A stretch of 64,000 nt of DNA from positions 133,067 through 197,066 of the forward strand of contig NW_020194551.1 of NCBI RefSeq assembly GCF_002865645.1. The letters run 5' to 3'. Source of the stretch: Hyaloscypha bicolor E (Eukaryota > Ascomycota > Leotiomycetes > Helotiales > Hyaloscyphaceae). Shown piece by piece: positions 12,111 through 23,785 of this stretch. The notes beneath the pieces were generated by a model that saw nothing but the letters and a program-made list of their open reading frames with translations, was not told where the DNA came from and did no database searches. The position numbers and the translations under genes were made by a program. The stretch's first letter is position 1, and each line of letters opens with the position of its first letter.

Positions 12111-12665
12111 CATTCCTTCCCTTGGAGCCTCCGAACCAAGGCGAATCCTTGGCGGTAAGAATAGTCCCCTAGTAATCAGCAAGCTGCTCATACAGGAAGA
12201 GGTCGTTGACAGTCTCAATAGATGGATGGTTCTCGTAATCACAGGAGACTTGTTCATCACGGCTATATGGCTCCTTCTTCCTGCCTTGAGTTCCTCGATT
12301 TCGAAGACCATTTGAGTCCGGGATGGCATTTTCGGTCTCACGGGAGAGAGAAGATCGCGTGGCCCGAGGATGATGACAAAGTCAGTGCCGTGAAAGTTCA
12401 GCTGTCCTACGATAGTGTACACAAAGCAATCCCGGGCGGTCGAGATGTGTCTATGGATAGGGAGATCATCCATCTGGGTGACAATTTTGCGAAAGCGTGA
12501 CTTGACCGATACAAGGTCGCATCAGTAGATGGAAAGGACTTTGGCCAAGATGATCGATCATGCTGGCGAAAGTTGAATCCTTGAACCCTCAGAAGCTCAA
12601 GCAAAATAGCAGAAGTCGTCACAATGGCTGAAAACCTCCGGTTTGCCCGGCATTATGGAGGCCGT
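12111..12665. other. Probable decayed sequence between relics
   Basis: Minus-strand ORF pieces at 12072-12473 and 12407-12622 are open but show no domain. Given ankyrin relics on one side and an orphan helical ORF on the other, this may be the eroded middle of one gene. Nothing here can be called alone. Confidence 0.3.
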
Positions 12666-13559
12666 TTACGTTTGCTCCCAATTTAATAAGTGAAATCCAG
12701 TAGCTTGGCGGTGCAGACATAGTCGCCGAAATGCGTACAGTAGAATTCCCACATGCATCCATTTCGTACAAATTCTCTTTTCAGACAGAGCACTGAGCAC
12801 TTCTTGAACGTACATCCATATCAAGAGTTCGACTTGTCGGAGTAGCTTCTCACATAGCATTGCACGCTGTAATTCTGTGGCTCGTTTCCATTGAATACAG
12901 CGACGTAGTCGGTTCTGGTTGATGTGCAGCCTGCGGTACTCGGACAATACGCTGGGCAGTATTATCGGAGACGTAGCATCAAAGGTCTGCACCCCAGAAC
13001 AATTGTCGGATATGCGAGAATTATCTGCATCGTGCGAAGTTGATGCTTGGCTAAGAGATATCTTGCTCATTAAAGTGCCGATGACGGAGCTTGAGGGTAG
13101 ATGTTTGGATTGGCCTACACCCTTCGTGACAGACATACAATCCTGATTCGGGAGCGAGTGCTGAAGGGGAGAGGATGCAACTTGGCTTGAAGGACCCAGG
13201 GTATCTATCTGGTCTGGCGGCACTTCAAACTCTTTGAGATTCGGCGCATCGAAGTCGGACGAACAGTTTGTGTCGGCATTCCATCGCACATATGTTGGAT
13301 TGACCTTGAGATATCGCCTTGCAGCTAATTGGTGGCAGACAGATGGTGTAGTGGGTTCGTTTGATTGGGGTACATTGCCATATTGGACACCTTCACATGC
13401 GGCGGTCAAAGAGACGGCCGAGCCAGTTGTTGATGGGACGAAGCCGAATTCTGGGAATGAAAGATCACTCCTTGGTCCAAAATTCGAATCGAACCCCAGA
13501 TCGTGAAGAGGACTGCAGAAGCCATTGAAGCCAAACTCATCATAGATATCCGTTAATTC
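12666..13559 (-). CDS. Orphan helical protein, partial or decayed
   Basis: The minus frame is open for 298 codons from 13559 to a stop at 12666. It begins directly after a TAG that fits an intron acceptor (CTTAG). A GTGAGT donor lies upstream at about 13645, in a phase that keeps the frame. The first 200 residues are polar and Ser/Pro-rich, starting ELTDIYDEFGFNGF. The last 100 are basic and helical (RLRRCIQWKRATELQ region) and end in a Cys/His-bearing tail. Upstream exons with a start codon were not found. It may be the central part of a Clr5- or zinc-cluster-type protein whose other domains are lost, or a pseudogene linked to the ankyrin relic downstream. Confidence 0.35.
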   Translation of the reverse strand, partial: ELTDIYDEFGFNGFCSPLHDLGFDSNFGPRSDLSFPEFGFVPSTTGSAVSLTAACEGVQYGNVPQSNEPTTPSVCHQLAARRYLKVNPTYVRWNADTNCSSDFDAPNLKEFEVPPDQIDTLGPSSQVASSPLQHSLPNQDCMSVTKGVGQSKHLPSSSVIGTLMSKISLSQASTSHDADNSRISDNCSGVQTFDATSPIILPSVLSEYRRLHINQNRLRRCIQWKRATELQRAMLCEKLLRQVELLIWMYVQEVLSALSEKRICTKWMHVGILLYAFRRLCLHRQATGFHLLNWEQT

Positions 13560-15051
13560 CTAAGAATTAAGCATCGAATAGGCAGCATCTTCCCCAGTGT
13601 TGCATTGTCAAGTCGTCCTGAATGTGATCCAGCATCTTGAACGACTCACTCGGGAATGACCGACGTTGTTGTTTGCATGGATACCGAGTCTTGCGAAAGA
13701 GCCCTGAATTCTAGAAGTAACCGTCGTAGTATCTTAGTGTCTCCTTTCAGCCGAATTTTGTTTGGGTTTGGTTGTAAAAGTAGAGTGAGTGAGTTTCTCT
13801 TGCACGTTACGCTTGCTGCAGGGTTCTTAGCTAAATCACTCACTCATTCAATGGGAACTAATGGGGAGTGATGTGGCTTACGATGGTTCAAAGTCTTCTG
13901 TACGGAGACGATCTATTCTGCTGTCCAGATCCAAGTGCGGAAATTTAAAGATTTGTGGTTCGTACCTGCGCAGAGCTGAGCTGGGCTTGGTGGCTGATAA
14001 TCCCGTAGGTATTTCCAACACAAATGATATTTGGAGTATTTCAAGCCTCCTTTCTTTCTTGATAATTTTGGAGGGGATGGTTCGAAAGAATTGAGAGCTA
14101 TTATCTAGTCAACCGCGTCTTGCAATATCTGATATTTTCGCCTACTAGAATGCGGTGGTCTCCATTCTTCGGACTGTGACACCTGCTAGATTATTTTCTG
14201 CACTACAAGGACATCAAGCCAACTTTGCAAGTTCAATGTAAGAAATAATGAGTTCACTTGTTCTCAACTATAAGAACTCGATGAGGCCATAGCGTACTCT
14301 GCTTTGCAATCAAATGTACTTCTTGCCTTTGCCTCAGTGCTCGGTCTCAAAATGATCAAGTTTCAGCACTTTCTATCCATATTTTCTTGATTAACAGGGA
14401 ATATAATTCGTCTTCTCAAGACATCGAGTTCATGTTCTCCGGGCGGGCAGGTCTCGGTCGGTGAGTTGGTAAATTTTGATCCAACTCCTATCAACACACC
14501 ATTCATGTATCGTTGTCTGACAGAAGACAGTAAACAATGAATGAAGATACCAATAGACAGATGCATGACCCATCAGAGCGAAAGTGACTATCGCAGGAAT
14601 TGATAACGATGCTTGCGCTGATAGGAAGTCTGCTTGCAGGATTTGCTCGGACTCTCACAATCTCACTACTGAGAATCGATCGAAATTTCCTCCTGGACCA
14701 ACAAACCTGCAAAATTACCTTCAACGTGACGAAATGGGCGAAAAAATTGTCATTGAAATGGAAACACAACATCAAAGCCCCCTGACTCTAGGTCTACAAA
14801 ATTGCGAGGTTTCTTGGCGAGGTTTAGGTCGTATGGAGGCGAAAGCGGTGGAGAGCGAGAAGAACTAAAATGATATTTATGCTGTGCGTGTGACGTATGC
14901 TGGAGAGGATGCCCCGAGCAGGAAGGATTCATTGATTAAAGAAAGATCTGGGACGAATCAAATTTGTGAATCAGTTATGCAGTCTTTGACACGAAGTTTA
15001 TGAGAAGGCCTTGGGTCAGCTGAGAACTTCTCGAGATTGCTGAAGGGGGGC
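13560..15051. other. Intergenic, no gene seen
   Basis: Only short ORFs without motifs occur here. It may contain undetected upstream exons of the minus-strand ORF ending at 12666. The AT content is higher than in the neighbouring coding regions. Confidence 0.45.
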
Positions 15052-15267
15052 CAGTGTTCGGCATTAAGTTGGACCTACCCAACCTACAACCCTTATAGGT
15101 AGGTAACCTAACCTAATTTGAGAGCTGTAGGTAGGTTAACCTACATACAAATTTTGATAGGCCGAATAGGTTCAACCTATGACCTATACCAAACCTAAAC
15201 CGAAATAAATCCTTTAGGTAGGTTACCTAGGTTGGACCTATGAAACTCAACCTAATGCCGAACACTG
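15052..15267. mobile_element. hAT-like MITE, 216 bp
   Basis: The element begins CAGTGTTCGGCATTA and ends with the exact reverse complement of those 15 bases. The match extends to 20 bp with one mismatch. The flanking 8-mers AGGGGGGC (15044-15051) and AGGGGGAC (15268-15275) agree at 7 of 8 positions, as expected of an 8-bp target duplication that has aged. CAGTG termini plus an 8-bp duplication are hallmarks of hAT transposons. The inside has no ORF and is full of short inverted copies of AGGTAGGTT/AACCTACCT, so the RNA or single strand could fold heavily. It is a non-autonomous miniature element. Confidence 0.85.
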
Positions 15268-18135
15268 AGGGGGACCGTATCCCAGTCCAACTCCTGGATT
15301 GAAGCTAACTCGACGATGAGATCGCTCCAGTGGTGAGTGGATGCGAGATAGCGACTACAGACCTACTTCGTAGACTGCAAGGTAAGTACGAAGGACTGGG
15401 AATATTTGCAGTTTTGCGAGGAAATTCTCAAGAAAAAGGGATGGCGAAAAGCAGAACTCATAAAAAAGAAGAATGAAAGGAGTTGAAGTTAAAGATAAAC
15501 AACGAGTGAATCCTTGGGGCCATGAAAGGGAGAACGCGCTCGCATGTTCCTTGTCCAGTGACCTCGACCTGCCGCTGTACCTACAACACCTGCCCCATTC
15601 CACCCGGCATCTCATTCACGTGTGCGATACCCACCCATCCCGCTCTCTCTTCTCGCATTCCTTATTCCAGGTAGTAAACCGCCAAACTCTCTGACATCAC
15701 CCTTTTCTCGATTTTTCCTGCCCCGCACGAGCTTCGATCTTTGCAACGCGGAACGCGGGCTGGGTAATGCATGACACAGCAGCGTTTTTTCTCATGCATG
15801 TCAGAGAATGGAAGGAGGGGGTTGAATTTACCCCGCCAAGGGGAGGCGAGCGGGAAGACCGATGGGTTTTTCCGGATCCGGGCGGTTTTTCCGGATTTGA
15901 TTTTTTTGATTACTGGGAGCTTGGGGTTCGTGTAATATTTTCATTTGGCGATCGGATTCTTGATCTGGTGGGGCTGTGTGTGAGTAGTGTTCTGATCGCA
16001 CTGAGGATCGTATGGTAGAGTTGATTTCCTTGTTTGCGAAGTGAGCTCGTGTGATAGGAGCGGATTGGCGGCCTCCTTCAAGCGACTCACCAGTAGTGAC
16101 TGATGCTACCATAATCGCTGGCTGTTTCCTGCTCCGGGTCATATCTTCATCTGGTATGGGGAAAAGCTACATGTCATCCTTTTTTGCCTCTATCTTTGGG
16201 CTGACCCATCCTATCGGAGGGGAAGGTGGGGTGTGCAAATACACGAGCGCGAAGGATATGCACTGTTATGCAGAGAAGCACAACGCCATGCGTGTCATGG
16301 TGAGATGAGGGCCCACACTTGGTGACCTGTTTCCACTTTCTTCTCTTGGGCCGTTTTTCTTTTTCAAGATATCAGGATGGGCGTGTGAAGATGGTGGGCG
16401 CTTCTGTTACATATCGTGTGATGTGCTTCTTTGGCGCCTGTGCTGGTGTGACTGGAAAGTTGACTTGTGAATTCTCCGAGTGGGAGGAATATGATTTCTT
16501 AGCTTCAGATTGCGCTTTTCTTCCCCAGTAGTGGAAAAGGGGGGAAACAAAAATCACACTGTAAGACTAAGCAAGATGTTCCATCATCACGGACGCTTGA
16601 TGTTTCTGGCGGGTTTGAAAGATGTTTCCGGCTCTCAGCAAAAAGTGACTTTCGTCGCGGCGGCGGTGGTCCTTGCAAACCCTGTCGGATGCAAGCGCGA
16701 TAACGGTGGGTTGACATTTTAGAATTAGCACCGGTTTGATCAAATTGATCAAGAGAATTTTTCCAAATCATCTCCAATCATCTCCGTCAAGTGGAATGGG
16801 ATGAGATGGGGTGAAATGGGGGTGTTAAGATGCGAGACATTCTGAGATTGGAGTTTGGGATAGCACTTCAAGAAGAGGGAGGTCTGGAGGATTTCCAGCA
16901 CAGGACCATGTGATCTGCAATTCTCCGACAGAACGTTTTCCGTCCTTCTTCACCCGTGCGTTGTAATGTTCGGTCAAAGGTGTCAGTAAGAAGATGGGAA
17001 AGGCTTTTCCCAAGTACAGGGGTACTGAAGACTAGATGCCGCTTCTTGCGCTCGAATTCCAGCGACTCCAAAGACAATCTGCACGAGGAAGATTTGCTGG
17101 AATTCGACGACGCATGTCGGCGGGTCTTCGCTGTGCCTGCCGCGAACACCTTGAGGAGGACGGGAGGGTGGGGTGCATGCTGTACCGTACACGCGATAGA
17201 CTTCGACAATAATGTCGGTCGTGCTGCAAATCAGCAGCAGCACCTGGAAAGAGGGGCCAGCTTTCGAAGGTTTTGATGGTGTGTCGTGGTTATTTAAAGG
17301 CCAGTAGGGCCGATGATGCAGGATGGGTCGCCGGGACGAGGGTGCGCTGGTAAAATGGCATCGGCAACATCCTCACAGAGTCGCAGGCAGCCGGATATGA
17401 GTGAAGCCTGCCACTTCCCCTCCCTCCCTTCCTTCCTACTCTTCCCTACTCTTCCGCAATCCCAGGTTGTTGTTGATGGCTGAACCCAGGAGCCGGGAAG
17501 ACCAGCATGGGCACGTGGAGGCTGAGAATAGGCTTCATAACGCGGCCGTTATTCTTTACCCGGCTGTACATATGTCGTAGTACCTGATACAACGTTTGAC
17601 GGGGCTTGATTGGCTGGGTGGGGGAGATTTATCAGCCTTACATATGCCTCGTGGGAGGCCGCACTGCGAGGCCGCGCTGCTTTCCCTGGATGCCAGTGGG
17701 TGTTCCTGGCCGCGGGACATGGACAAGTGCTGTCGCACCGGACTGGGGAGAGTGGGACAGAGGCTCGCAGGCTCGCAGCAGCGCTCATTTCTAGCCGGTT
17801 GTCCGCGGGGCGGCGTCGGGGTCGACGTCCGTGACGGGTGGTGCAGTGGTGCAATGGTGCATACATAGCCAGAAGTCGGGGGGGAGATTTGACTCGAGCA
17901 GGTTGAAGCAAGCGCAGCGTTGATTTGATGCTGGATGCGCTGTGTTGAATGAGAGCAAAAGGAAATGAAACAAGGGCATTCAAGGTCGAGCTAGAGAAAA
18001 TCTCTTACGGAAGTGGTGTGGTCTGGCCTCGCGCTCAGGCTCGCTTGGGAGCAGCCTATTTTGTCTGGTTGGGCTGGGGGGTGTTGGGGTTGGGGGGGCC
18101 CACCGAGTTGGAGGCCGTGGACGAGGACGAGGGCG
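15268..18135. other. Gene-poor stretch
   Basis: Nearly 3 kb without a supported gene. A short low-complexity CT-rich run lies at 17405-17455. The ORFs here lack motifs, splice-coherent extensions or signal peptides. Part of it may be a long upstream region of the gene at 19243. Confidence 0.45.
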
Positions 18136-18185
18136 AGGCGAGGACGTGGATGTGGATGTGGGTGGATGTGGACGTGGACGTGAAC
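18136..18185. repeat. Short GTGGAT/GTGGAC tandem array
   Basis: About seven degenerate 6-bp units (GTGGAT, GTGGGT, GTGGAC) follow one another after a GAGGAC-rich lead. This is a simple minisatellite; no coding role is supported. Confidence 0.7.
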
Positions 18186-18312
18186 CACCAGAACGCTGCT
18201 TTCTCCCACCAACCAGACGGACCACCAGGACCACCAGGCTCCTCAGCCAGGCCTGGCTGCCTCTGCCTGAGTCTCTATGCGTCTCTCTGTGAGTCTCTGT
18301 GAGTGAGTCTCT

Positions 18313-18412
18313 GTGTCCCCTCTGCCACCCCTCTGCCACTGCCACTGCCACCCCTCTGCCACCCCTCTGCCACCCCTCTGCCACTCCTCTGCCACTCCCT
18401 CACTCCCTCCTC
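18313..18412. repeat. CCTCTGCCAC-type minisatellite
   Basis: The plus strand carries repeated CCCCTCTGCCA units of about 11 bp mixed with 6-bp CTGCCA units. It opens a pyrimidine-rich zone that runs to about 18870. The long ORFs on both strands across this region are a by-product of the composition. Confidence 0.75.
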
Positions 18413-19242
18413 CTCTGCCCACGGCCTCCCCTCCATCCGCTCCCAAGCCTGCCTGCTCCCAAAGCCTGCCCTGCTCCCAACGCGCTGCAGGCTCACCTCC
18501 CTTCCCTCGCCTGGGTGCGGCCCTGCTCCTCGCCTGCTCCTCGCCTGCTCCTCGCCTCTCCTGCTTCCTGCTCCTACTCCTACTCCTCCCCCTCTGGCTC
18601 CTCTTCTGGCCTCCTCCGCCTCCGGCCAATTTTCTTCCCCTTCTCGCTCTTTGCTGCCCTTCACGGTCCACCTTCACTCCACCCTCCCACCCAACTAGCC
18701 CACACCCCCCCAGTCGCCCTCTGTACCCTGTCCAATCTACACCACCACCATCAACGTGCTACGACCATCCGGCTAACAGTACCTCCTCCACGCTTCACTT
18801 CCACCGCGATCTTCTCTTCTTTTTTTCCCTTCCCGTCACTCCCATATTCCTACCCACCCCCCCGATCTATTGATCACACGTCGGCAACAGGACGCTCAGT
18901 CGTTGTCGTGCAGTCGAGGGCCGTTCCTTTCTCTCAAGCCACCTCTGTTCTCTGGATTTTTGTTTGGTGAGTGACTTGTGTTCTGCTCTGGTGCTGAGAC
19001 AATTCTCCCCCCCAGTCCATGCCGCTTTCGCCGTCATGAGATTTTCTCCTCGGCTACATCCTTTCGCGCGCATCCCCCCAAAAAACATTTCTTGCACTTC
19101 GCGGCACAACTCTCGAAACTCAACTAACGCATGGCTACTATCTAGAACCCCCTTTGCGACCTTCTCGTCGTATACGTTCCTTATATCTCATCGAATCAGT
19201 ACTGCAGGCTCCAGTTTTCGAACCATCTCTTGATCCGAAAAT
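18413..19242 (+). promoter_or_regulatory. Long CT-rich leader/promoter of the 19243 gene
   Basis: The plus strand is strongly pyrimidine-rich from 18413 to about 18870, and C-rich patches continue up to the ATG at 19243. Long CT-rich tracts just upstream of the transcription start are common in strongly expressed genes of filamentous fungi. The assignment rests on composition and position only; no TATA or CAAT box was decisive. Confidence 0.45.
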
Positions 19243-20933
19243 ATGTCTTATTACGATAATCAACAATGGCCAGCCGCTGGCCAGCCGTCTTGGGAGCAGC
19301 AGACCCCGCCGGCTCGTTCTGGTACGTTGGCAAGGCCGATGGCAAAAGTTGGGACGCATCAATTGACGGATGTTGCAGGTGCCAGCTCCGCCGTTCCGCG
19401 CGAGGACTCGACCGCTTTCAGCATACAAATAGAGGGTACGTGAAGATGCATATCAGATGAGGGCTTAGGGGCGAATTTTTGGGTCGAGGGAATTTTTCCA
19501 GGGGCCCGCATGTTGATATTTGGGGAGGACCGAGATGTGGTCGCATGCCCGCCTTCGACAGGCCTTTGAGGACTACGAAGCTAATACATTCAATCAGAGG
19601 TCGACCGTGCGATCGATAACCTCGTCAAGAGTGGAAAGATGTTCAACGTGCCTGGCCGTCGAGACTCGATGCCCTTGGCCGGCGGTGCGCCCAGAGCGTT
19701 CCCCGAACAATTCGGTAAGTTCAATCATCAACACCAAACGTGTCAAGGCTCACTTTAAAATTAGATCCACGGATGGCCGGCGGTCCTCCCCGACACCACT
19801 CGGTCAGCGAATTCGGCGATGCGCGTTCCTTCTCGGGATCAAATCTGCAGAACTTTTATGCCAGTCAGCGACACCAACCCTCGCGTGGTGCTAATGAGGC
19901 CGAACAAGTGATGCAAGCAAAGAGGAGGATGGCAGCCCAGCGTGAGAGAGAGCTGCGTAACTACCACCAAGAACAGCAGTACAATCGAAGTAGGCCACCC
20001 TCTTCTGTATAACACAATTTTCACGCTTCGATACCCTGTACCCAGCGGTTCACATATCATTCAAAATCCTCTTCGTACCCTTCTTTCTCCCGCCTTTTGT
20101 GCTGTGTGTGATTGCATGGACTTCGTGGAATCGCTACGCTCCCACATTATATCAACACTTACTGACTAGAATAAGGCGTTGTAGCTGAAATCTCGACATT
20201 TGGAGGTAAACAAGATCGTACTATTAGCCCTGGCAGCGGAATGAGCGAAGAAGAGCGCCGTGAGCTGATTGCCCGTCAACGAAGTGCCCTCTACGGTGAA
20301 GGTGCAGCGTACCCTGAGAACAGTGGTTTTGATGACAACGGCACTCCACGCCCAGGAACCCAGGGGTCTGGATCCCAGTCCGCGACCGGTATTCGAGGCC
20401 ACTCACCCCTGGCGTTCGACCATTTCAACGCCCAAGGTAGCCAAGGCGAGAACGCAACTCAACAAGCCGCGCCTGAACAACAGTCAGCAAGTGGCCAGGC
20501 TCCAGGACAGCAACGATCCCGTGCCAACAGCACTTCGTCGCCATCCTCCAACCCGACCAGCAGCTTCAGCCTCTTCGAGTCAGCTGCCCAGCAATCAAGC
20601 CGGACGTCAACTTCATCGCCAGGCGGATCACCTCCTCGTCAAGGAAAGGCGCCAACCAGCTCTGGCGTTGCACCAATCGGTACTCGTCCCAGTGCTCAAG
20701 CACCAAATCCAGCATTGAACAAGCGCTCCACCACTCCTCTACCATCACCACTAAGCTACGGCTTCGCTGCCAACAACAACGAGGAAAGTCAGGGTGAGAA
20801 GGATAACCGGGCTACGTCGGCGGCAGCGAACCCGAATGCGCAGGCTCAGCAAGATGTCGGACTTGGATGGGGATCCAAGAGCGGAGTGTGGGGCAAGAAT
20901 TCTCTCGGTGTACAGGCTTCTGTTTGGGGCTAA
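19243..20933 (+). CDS. Disordered protein with Trp-Gly C-terminus
   Basis: Five exons (19243-19321, 19379-19435, 19598-19714, 19765-19989, 20176-20933) give 411 residues, with all junctions in frame. Residues 1-27 are aromatic and Gln-rich (MSYYDNQQW). Then comes a short helix with EEVDRAIDNLVKSGKMF and a basic helix in the fourth exon (QVMQAKRRMAAQRERELRNY). A SEEERRELIARQRSALYG segment follows. The remaining 220 residues are Ser/Pro/Gln/Ala-rich and disordered, ending in three WG-type repeats (LGWG, GVWG, SVWG). No enzymatic domain is visible. The conserved-looking helices and many introns suggest a real regulatory or RNP-associated protein; I cannot name the family. Confidence 0.8.
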
Positions 20934-23302
20934 ACAAAGGAGGTCGACCTCATGGAACGGAAGGTACGAAAAATTGGCGGGAATCAAATTCGGTGTTTGG
21001 CAACTGCATATATTGCTGATTGATGGGATACGGGGGGTCGGCGTATGGACCTTTCGAAGTGGATCGTCGTCACGGTATCCTTCGTCTGGTTGATGGTTTT
21101 TTTTTTCCCTTTGGGTTAGGTAACATTGTCTGGGTGTTGTCGTTTGTGCTATTGTGGTGTCTTCCTGCATTGGTGGAGTGAGGGAGTGTTTCATCACCGG
21201 GATATCCTCTGCTCTTTTCTACGTCAGTCAAATCGGTCGGGGGGTTGTTCAATCGCTTCTTTTGTGGGAGTTGTAGTTTCCGGGGGGCGGAGCCGGGCGA
21301 GGTGTAGGCTGGGGGTTTGTGTGTGTGTGATAAAGAATTGAAGTTGTTGAATCCGTTGGAGCATGGGAAATTGTAAGGAGGGTTCGAGGTGATAAAAAGT
21401 GTTTCATGGGGATTCAAGATTGACAGGGAAAGGGTTAGCATATCTGGCAGGCGTGTGATTTTCTCTCTCTCTCTCTCTTCAGTCGGGGGTTTTTCTGGCA
21501 TTAAGCGTTCGGGTGGGTTGGGTTTGGCTCGGGGCTGGGCTGGCCTCGGATGGATAGGGTTTGTGTCAATCGTTTGTACGGGGGTGCGAGGTGCGTGTAA
21601 TTAGGGGATATGGATGTCATAGGATGCGCAACAATACGTTGGTAATAATGGACGAATGGGTGAATATGGAAAACCAACGGTGTCCAATGTGAGATGAGAT
21701 GAGATGAGATGATCTTGTGAAGTGGTGGAGTCAGAGGAGTTGGATGAGGCCTTGTGGCAGAGAGGAGAGTTGTAAGTGAGTTGAGGGAGTGCGGTGTCCA
21801 GGGTGAAGCTTCCTCGGTACGTTTTCAAAACTCTCGCTCAAGCAACACTTTCCAAACATACGTTTCCAATAATGTTGCACACTCAGATTTTCAATGTCTT
21901 GACATAATCTAAAATGGTCGTCATTGCATTGAGGTCGCAAACTCATGTTGCACAGCGATGATTAGTCAGCAGTCTTGCTCCAAATCTCGGCTCGCGAGCT
22001 CATCCATCCCATCCCCTTATCTCTTCACACTCACTTACAGAAACCCACATTCCTTTCAATCCTGCTCCAATAGCACAAGAATATGGAACCGGCCACTCAA
22101 AAGTCGTATGGAAGGTCTCCGTTCGACCTCGGTTTGGTCTCCCACACAAGCCACCCAAGGTGAAACATACCGGGGAGGGGAGGGGGAGGGGGACAGATGC
22201 ACATCTGCTCAGCCAATCGTACCGAACGTCTCCGTTCTGACCCGTAGACCCGTCTTTCCGCCCAGAACGGACGGTTCTGGCGAGTGGGCGGCAGCACCTT
22301 CACAAAACCGCCGCAAAGTCAGGAACCGCCAGCCGTAGGAGGTGGAGGTATAGACTCACATGCAGCGTCCCTCGTACGGCGAAGTCAAGGGCAGCCATTG
22401 AATGAACATACAGACTTATCTCCTGAACTTAACTATTTACGGCGCGTCACCACCATCCTACTACTAGGACCGTCCATCATACTGCCTCGCACCGATACAT
22501 AAATCAATTGCTTTGGAATCGGCCTCTCGCGCTCCGCCTCTTAATGGAGCGAATCAATAACTTGCGCTATTGATGAGGTGTATGCTGCGGAGGGGACGGG
22601 GGCCAGGTTTGGTGGTGTGGGGAAGGGGAAGGAGATGAGGTATTTGAGGGAGAGGGAGCTTGATCCTTGGGTTGGGATTTGTGTTAGGGAGGAGGGAGAG
22701 GAGGAGGTCCTGATTGAGATTCTGGACGAGGTTAGGAGCGGTTTCCGGATGGGTTTGGGTTAAGAGCTACGGGGTTGAGGATGTATTGGAGTGGCAAAGG
22801 CGTCTTAGAGAAGCAGCCGACTGTGGAGACTCCTTTCTCCGGGAGTATGTATGAGGGAGAGAGAGTTTGAACGGTGTTGGAAGTGAGGGATCCTTGCTGC
22901 GAGGGAATGCTGATTCGTGACAGCAGCTCTTGAGATGGGTTGCACCTGAAGCTCCGCAATTCCCACACGTTCTGGAAGTCACGGCCATCCAGGGAAGATG
23001 AGGCTTTAGTCTAGTCACCGCTCACGGGCACTTCAAGTGCTTTGCAAGCGCCACATTCTTTCTCATATACTGGAGCCAAGACGGAGAAAAGCCCATCGGA
23101 TGATAATAGAAAATGCCATCGCTCCCGAGAATCCAATTGCAGGAAACCTCGATTCCAGTTTTTAGCACTTTGACTGTCGTCGGAGAATGGACATGTCGAT
23201 GTCTCGACTCTGCTTAGTCAAATTGTTACACAAGACCCACACCTACAAATTCTTTTCGCGACCTCACTTCAACCTCTCGTCTACACAACGACCTTCAGCA
23301 TC
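20934..23302. other. Gene-poor stretch with simple repeats
   Basis: This is the 3' flank of the disordered-protein gene, then non-coding sequence. Simple repeats include a (CT)n run at about 21463-21478 and a (GATGA)n run at about 21691-21711. A G-rich purine patch lies at 22170-22190. The last 80 bases before 23303 are C- and A-rich and look like a gene leader. Confidence 0.45.
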
Positions 23303-23785
23303 ATGACTCGGCATCTACCAATCTTATACGGCGTGTCGTCGTTGCTGGTTTCCCTCTTCGGTTTGACGCTGGCCTCATGATTGGAAGGTCGTTGACTCGC
23401 CTCCAGGTGTTGAGCTGCGAAGCTGGAAAAGTACCAGATTGTTCTACGGTATATGGGGAAATCACTTGGAGGACTACAAGTCAGCGTGAGTAAGTATGCA
23501 TCTCGGTATTCACAATTTGCGCTAGAGATTAAATCTCTGTATCGATCGCACCGGTGACTGGTCGTCATATCATCAAAATGAGGATGTTTTCACCCGAAAT
23601 GATGCAGCTTCGCATCAGATTATGAAAAGAACTTGGATCCGTACTTGGTGGAGCTTCTCGGTCTCCCACAGAATGCCCAGCGTCCCAGCAGATATCATTC
23701 ACTTCAGCAAGGCTGTCTTCTACCCAACAACCGCTCTTTGCGCCCTGGGGTCGGAAGATGCTGCATCTTCCGACCGCATTTTTAA
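23303..23785 (+). CDS. Possible small membrane-anchored protein
   Basis: The model uses exons 23303-23360, 23407-23485 and 23608-23785 (104 residues in frame). The ATG follows a typical CA-rich fungal leader. The first 19 residues are a hydrophobic signal or anchor (MTRHLPILYGVSSLLVSLF). The middle is helical and charged (WGNHLEDYKSAFASDYEKNL). The first donor, GTTTGA, is weak; the second, GTGAGT, is strong. The last 45 residues look poor, while an overlapping +1 frame carries IHFSKAVFYPTTALCAL and continues to 23849, so the 3' part may be frameshifted or spliced differently. A 27-bp palindrome lies in this doubtful part. No family is recognised; a decayed gene is possible. Confidence 0.33.
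23749..23775. repeat. 27-bp near-perfect palindrome
   Basis: GGTCGGAAGATGC (23749-23761), one T, then GCATCTTCCGACC (23763-23775): two 13-bp perfect arms around a single base. It lies in or beside the last exon of the doubtful gene at 23303. Confidence 0.9.

Noticed and set aside
18243..18970. Long ORFs on both strands across the CT-rich zone
   Set aside because: Low-complexity composition removes stops in several frames; peptides are only Pro/Ser/Leu or Arg/Glu/Gly runs.
20751..21501. Minus-strand ORFs after the disordered-protein gene
   Set aside because: They lie across its 3' end and flank; composition is biased and no domain or splice model emerges.
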